NCBI GenBank assembly: GCA_029781045.1
Contig: JAKOXL010000033.1
Coordinates: 1 to 64,000, forward strand
Length of the DNA: 64,000 nucleotides
Direction of reading: 5' to 3'
Origin: Bacillota bacterium
Lineage (GTDB): Bacteria > Bacillota > UBA994 > UBA5500
Shown here: piece after piece, positions 62,661-64,000 of the stretch
Numbering within the stretch: the first letter of the stretch is position 1
How the letters are laid out: each line of letters starts with the position of its first letter
Notes under the pieces: generated by a model
Seen by the model: only the letters and a program-made list of their open reading frames with translations
Told to the model about the DNA's origin: nothing
Databases searched by the model: none
Translations under genes and position numbers: made by a program

Positions 62661-63608
62661 TTAGTCTTCCGCTTTCCGTAGGCTCAGCCCTAGTTCAGCC
62701 AGTTTACTTGTCACTTCTTCTAGAGACTTCTTGCCTAAATTGCGGACTTTCATCATGTCTTCTTCCGTCTTTTCAATGAGCTCCGACACCATATTGATGC
62801 CCGCTCGTTTCAGACAGTTGTAAGAGCGAACCGACAAATCCAGCTCTTCAATAGTCATATCTAGAATACGGTCGCGCTCTTCGTCTTCCTCAGACACCAA
62901 AATTTGCTCTTGCTTAGCCCGATCGGTTAAGCCGATAAACGAATCCAGGTGGCGGGAAAGAATCTTGGCGCCCACACTGACTGCCTCTTCTGGGCTAAGG
63001 CTACCGTCGGTCCAAACCTCTAAGATCAACTTGTCCAGATCGGTAACATCGCCCCGACGCGTATTCTCCACCTTATAGTTGACTTTATTAATAGGCGTGA
63101 AAATCGAATCGACGGGAATAACACCGATTGGTTGGTTAGGACGCTTGTTGCGCTCGGCGGACACATAACCGCGGCCCCGCTCAGCAGTCATTTCCACACG
63201 TAAGCGCGCTCCATCCGCTAGGTTGGCTATTACCAGATCCGGGTTCAGTATGGTTACGTCAGCATCGCAGATGATGTCAGCACCGGTAACCACGCCCGGT
63301 CCTTCCTTGTCAATCCGTAGCGTCTTCGTTTCTTCACTTAAGATGCGCAGCCGGAGTTCTTTTAGGTTGAGGATCATCTCGGTCGTGTCCTCTACCACCC
63401 CAGGGATAGTAGAGAACTCATGGAGAACACCTTCTATTCGCACCGAAGTAATTGCTGCGCCTGGCAACGAAGATAGCAACACTCGCCGCAGGGAGTTACC
63501 CAGCGTAGTACCGTATCCCCGTTCTAGAGGCTCAACAACAAAACGCCCGTAAGTCTTCTCTTCATTGATCTCAGCGCACTCGATCTTCGGTTTTTCAATC
63601 TCGATCAT
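62661..63608 (-). CDS. rpoA: RNA polymerase alpha subunit
   Basis: 315 residues. N-terminal assembly domain with [21 protein letters not shown], linker, and C-terminal DNA-binding domain with [16 protein letters not shown] and [15 protein letters not shown] at 63608. Standard place between rpsD and rplQ. Confidence 0.98.
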   Translation of the reverse strand: MIEIEKPKIECAEINEEKTYGRFVVEPLERGYGTTLGNSLRRVLLSSLPGAAITSVRIEGVLHEFSTIPGVVEDTTEMILNLKELRLRILSEETKTLRIDKEGPGVVTGADIICDADVTILNPDLVIANLADGARLRVEMTAERGRGYVSAERNKRPNQPIGVIPVDSIFTPINKVNYKVENTRRGDVTDLDKLILEVWTDGSLSPEEAVSVGAKILSRHLDSFIGLTDRAKQEQILVSEEDEERDRILDMTIEELDLSVRSYNCLKRAGINMVSELIEKTEEDMMKVRNLGKKSLEEVTSKLAELGLSLRKAED

Positions 63609-63666
63609 TGGCGTTAACCCTCCTTACTTCCCCATCTCCGCTCCGGTAGATTACACGAGGGTGCCG

Positions 63667-64000
63667 TTATCTAGAGTACTTCTCAACGATGTAGTGCTCC
63701 TGCACTGGGATGTCGATCTCATCGCGCTCAGGTAGGCGTACTACTCGACCGGTCATATTGGCCGCGTCCAGAGTTAGCCACTCGGGGATACGACGATCGC
63801 CTAATACTTCACTTAGATTTTTGAAATAGGCGCGGTCGCGACTAGATTCACGCACGGCAATCTCATCGTTCTCCCTAACCAAATAGGAAGGAATATCGAC
63901 ATTGCGACCATTTACCGAGAAGTGCCCATGATTCACCAACTGCCGGGCTTGCGCACGGGAGTCGGCAAAACCTAGGCGGTAAATCACATTGTCTAGACGC
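63667..64000 (-). CDS. rpsD: 30S ribosomal protein S4 (5' end cut by window)
   Basis: C-terminal 110 residues; the frame runs on past base 64000 without a start. [20 protein letters not shown] is the S4 RNA-binding core, followed by [20 protein letters not shown]. In Bacillota a separately autoregulated rpsD is common, but here it precedes rpoA. Confidence 0.96.
   Translation of the reverse strand, partial: RLDNVIYRLGFADSRAQARQLVNHGHFSVNGRNVDIPSYLVRENDEIAVRESSRDRAYFKNLSEVLGDRRIPEWLTLDAANMTGRVVRLPERDEIDIPVQEHYIVEKYSR

Overview
The window looks like chromosomal DNA of an anaerobic, endospore-forming Bacillota of the Clostridia type. The evidence is a CwlD-type spore-cortex amidase, the Bacillus-like gene orders acpS-lipoprotein-alr-mazE-mazF and cdaA-cdaR-glmM-glmS, a CIRCE-controlled groESL, PRPP and FMN riboswitches, a glmS ribozyme, and a complete ornithine-fermentation operon behind a sigma-54 promoter. 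GC content is moderate to high by eye (not counted). Almost all genes lie on the minus strand. I saw no tRNA, rRNA, CRISPR array, insertion sequence or prophage.

Layout. 1-9758: a sigma-A promoter and a PRPP-type (ykkC-like) riboswitch with terminator lead into a guanine/hypoxanthine permease and then purE-purB-purL-purF-purM-purN-purH; purC, purS, purQ and purK are not there. 9851-14597: a CocE-type hydrolase, a methyltransferase-MFS-HD operon and a small zinc-ribbon membrane protein. 14598-15144: a mostly non-coding stretch with a possible gene remnant. 15145-18563: guaA, whose glutaminase domain has lost its catalytic part, then groES-groEL. 18681-22257: 5-formyl-THF cyclo-ligase, a cluster of DnaA boxes, and tsaE-tsaB-rimI-tsaD. 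22272-24568: FMN riboswitch-ribU and a MATE exporter. 24670-29171: an uncharacterised cassette in which two paralogous ~100-residue proteins flank an orphan GlmL-like ASKHA ATPase and a barrel-sandwich/KOW protein, with a bPH-like membrane protein upstream. 29391-32196: P1-family aminopeptidase, class-I amidotransferase-like hydrolase and D-cysteine desulfhydrase-like enzyme.

32523-43752: the acpS-alr-mazEF operon, the glucosamine/c-di-AMP operon with its glmS ribozyme, a TPR protein, and an ECF sigma/anti-sigma pair with a self-type promoter; the anti-sigma factor has a bactofilin-like outer domain. 43866-44372: a frameshifted lipoprotein and the second copy of a terminator-linked repeat (first copy 32434-32550). 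44381-57129: a 12.7-kb operon, ord-ortA-ortB-oraS-oraE-oraL-orr, followed by AmmeMemoRadiSam genes, carbamate kinase and a cyclic-2,3-diphosphoglycerate-synthetase-like P-loop protein. 57235-64000: cwlD, rpsI, rplM, truA, ecfT-ecfA2-ecfA1, rplQ, rpoA and partial rpsD.

The ornithine operon is predicted to convert L-ornithine via D-ornithine and 2,4-diaminopentanoate to acetyl-CoA and D-alanine, giving reducing equivalents and, with carbamate kinase, ATP. The strongest leads for new biology are the amidotransferase-less GuaA, the orphan GlmL cassette, AmmeMemoRadiSam genes inside a fermentation operon, the DnaA-box cluster, and the terminator-linked repeat.
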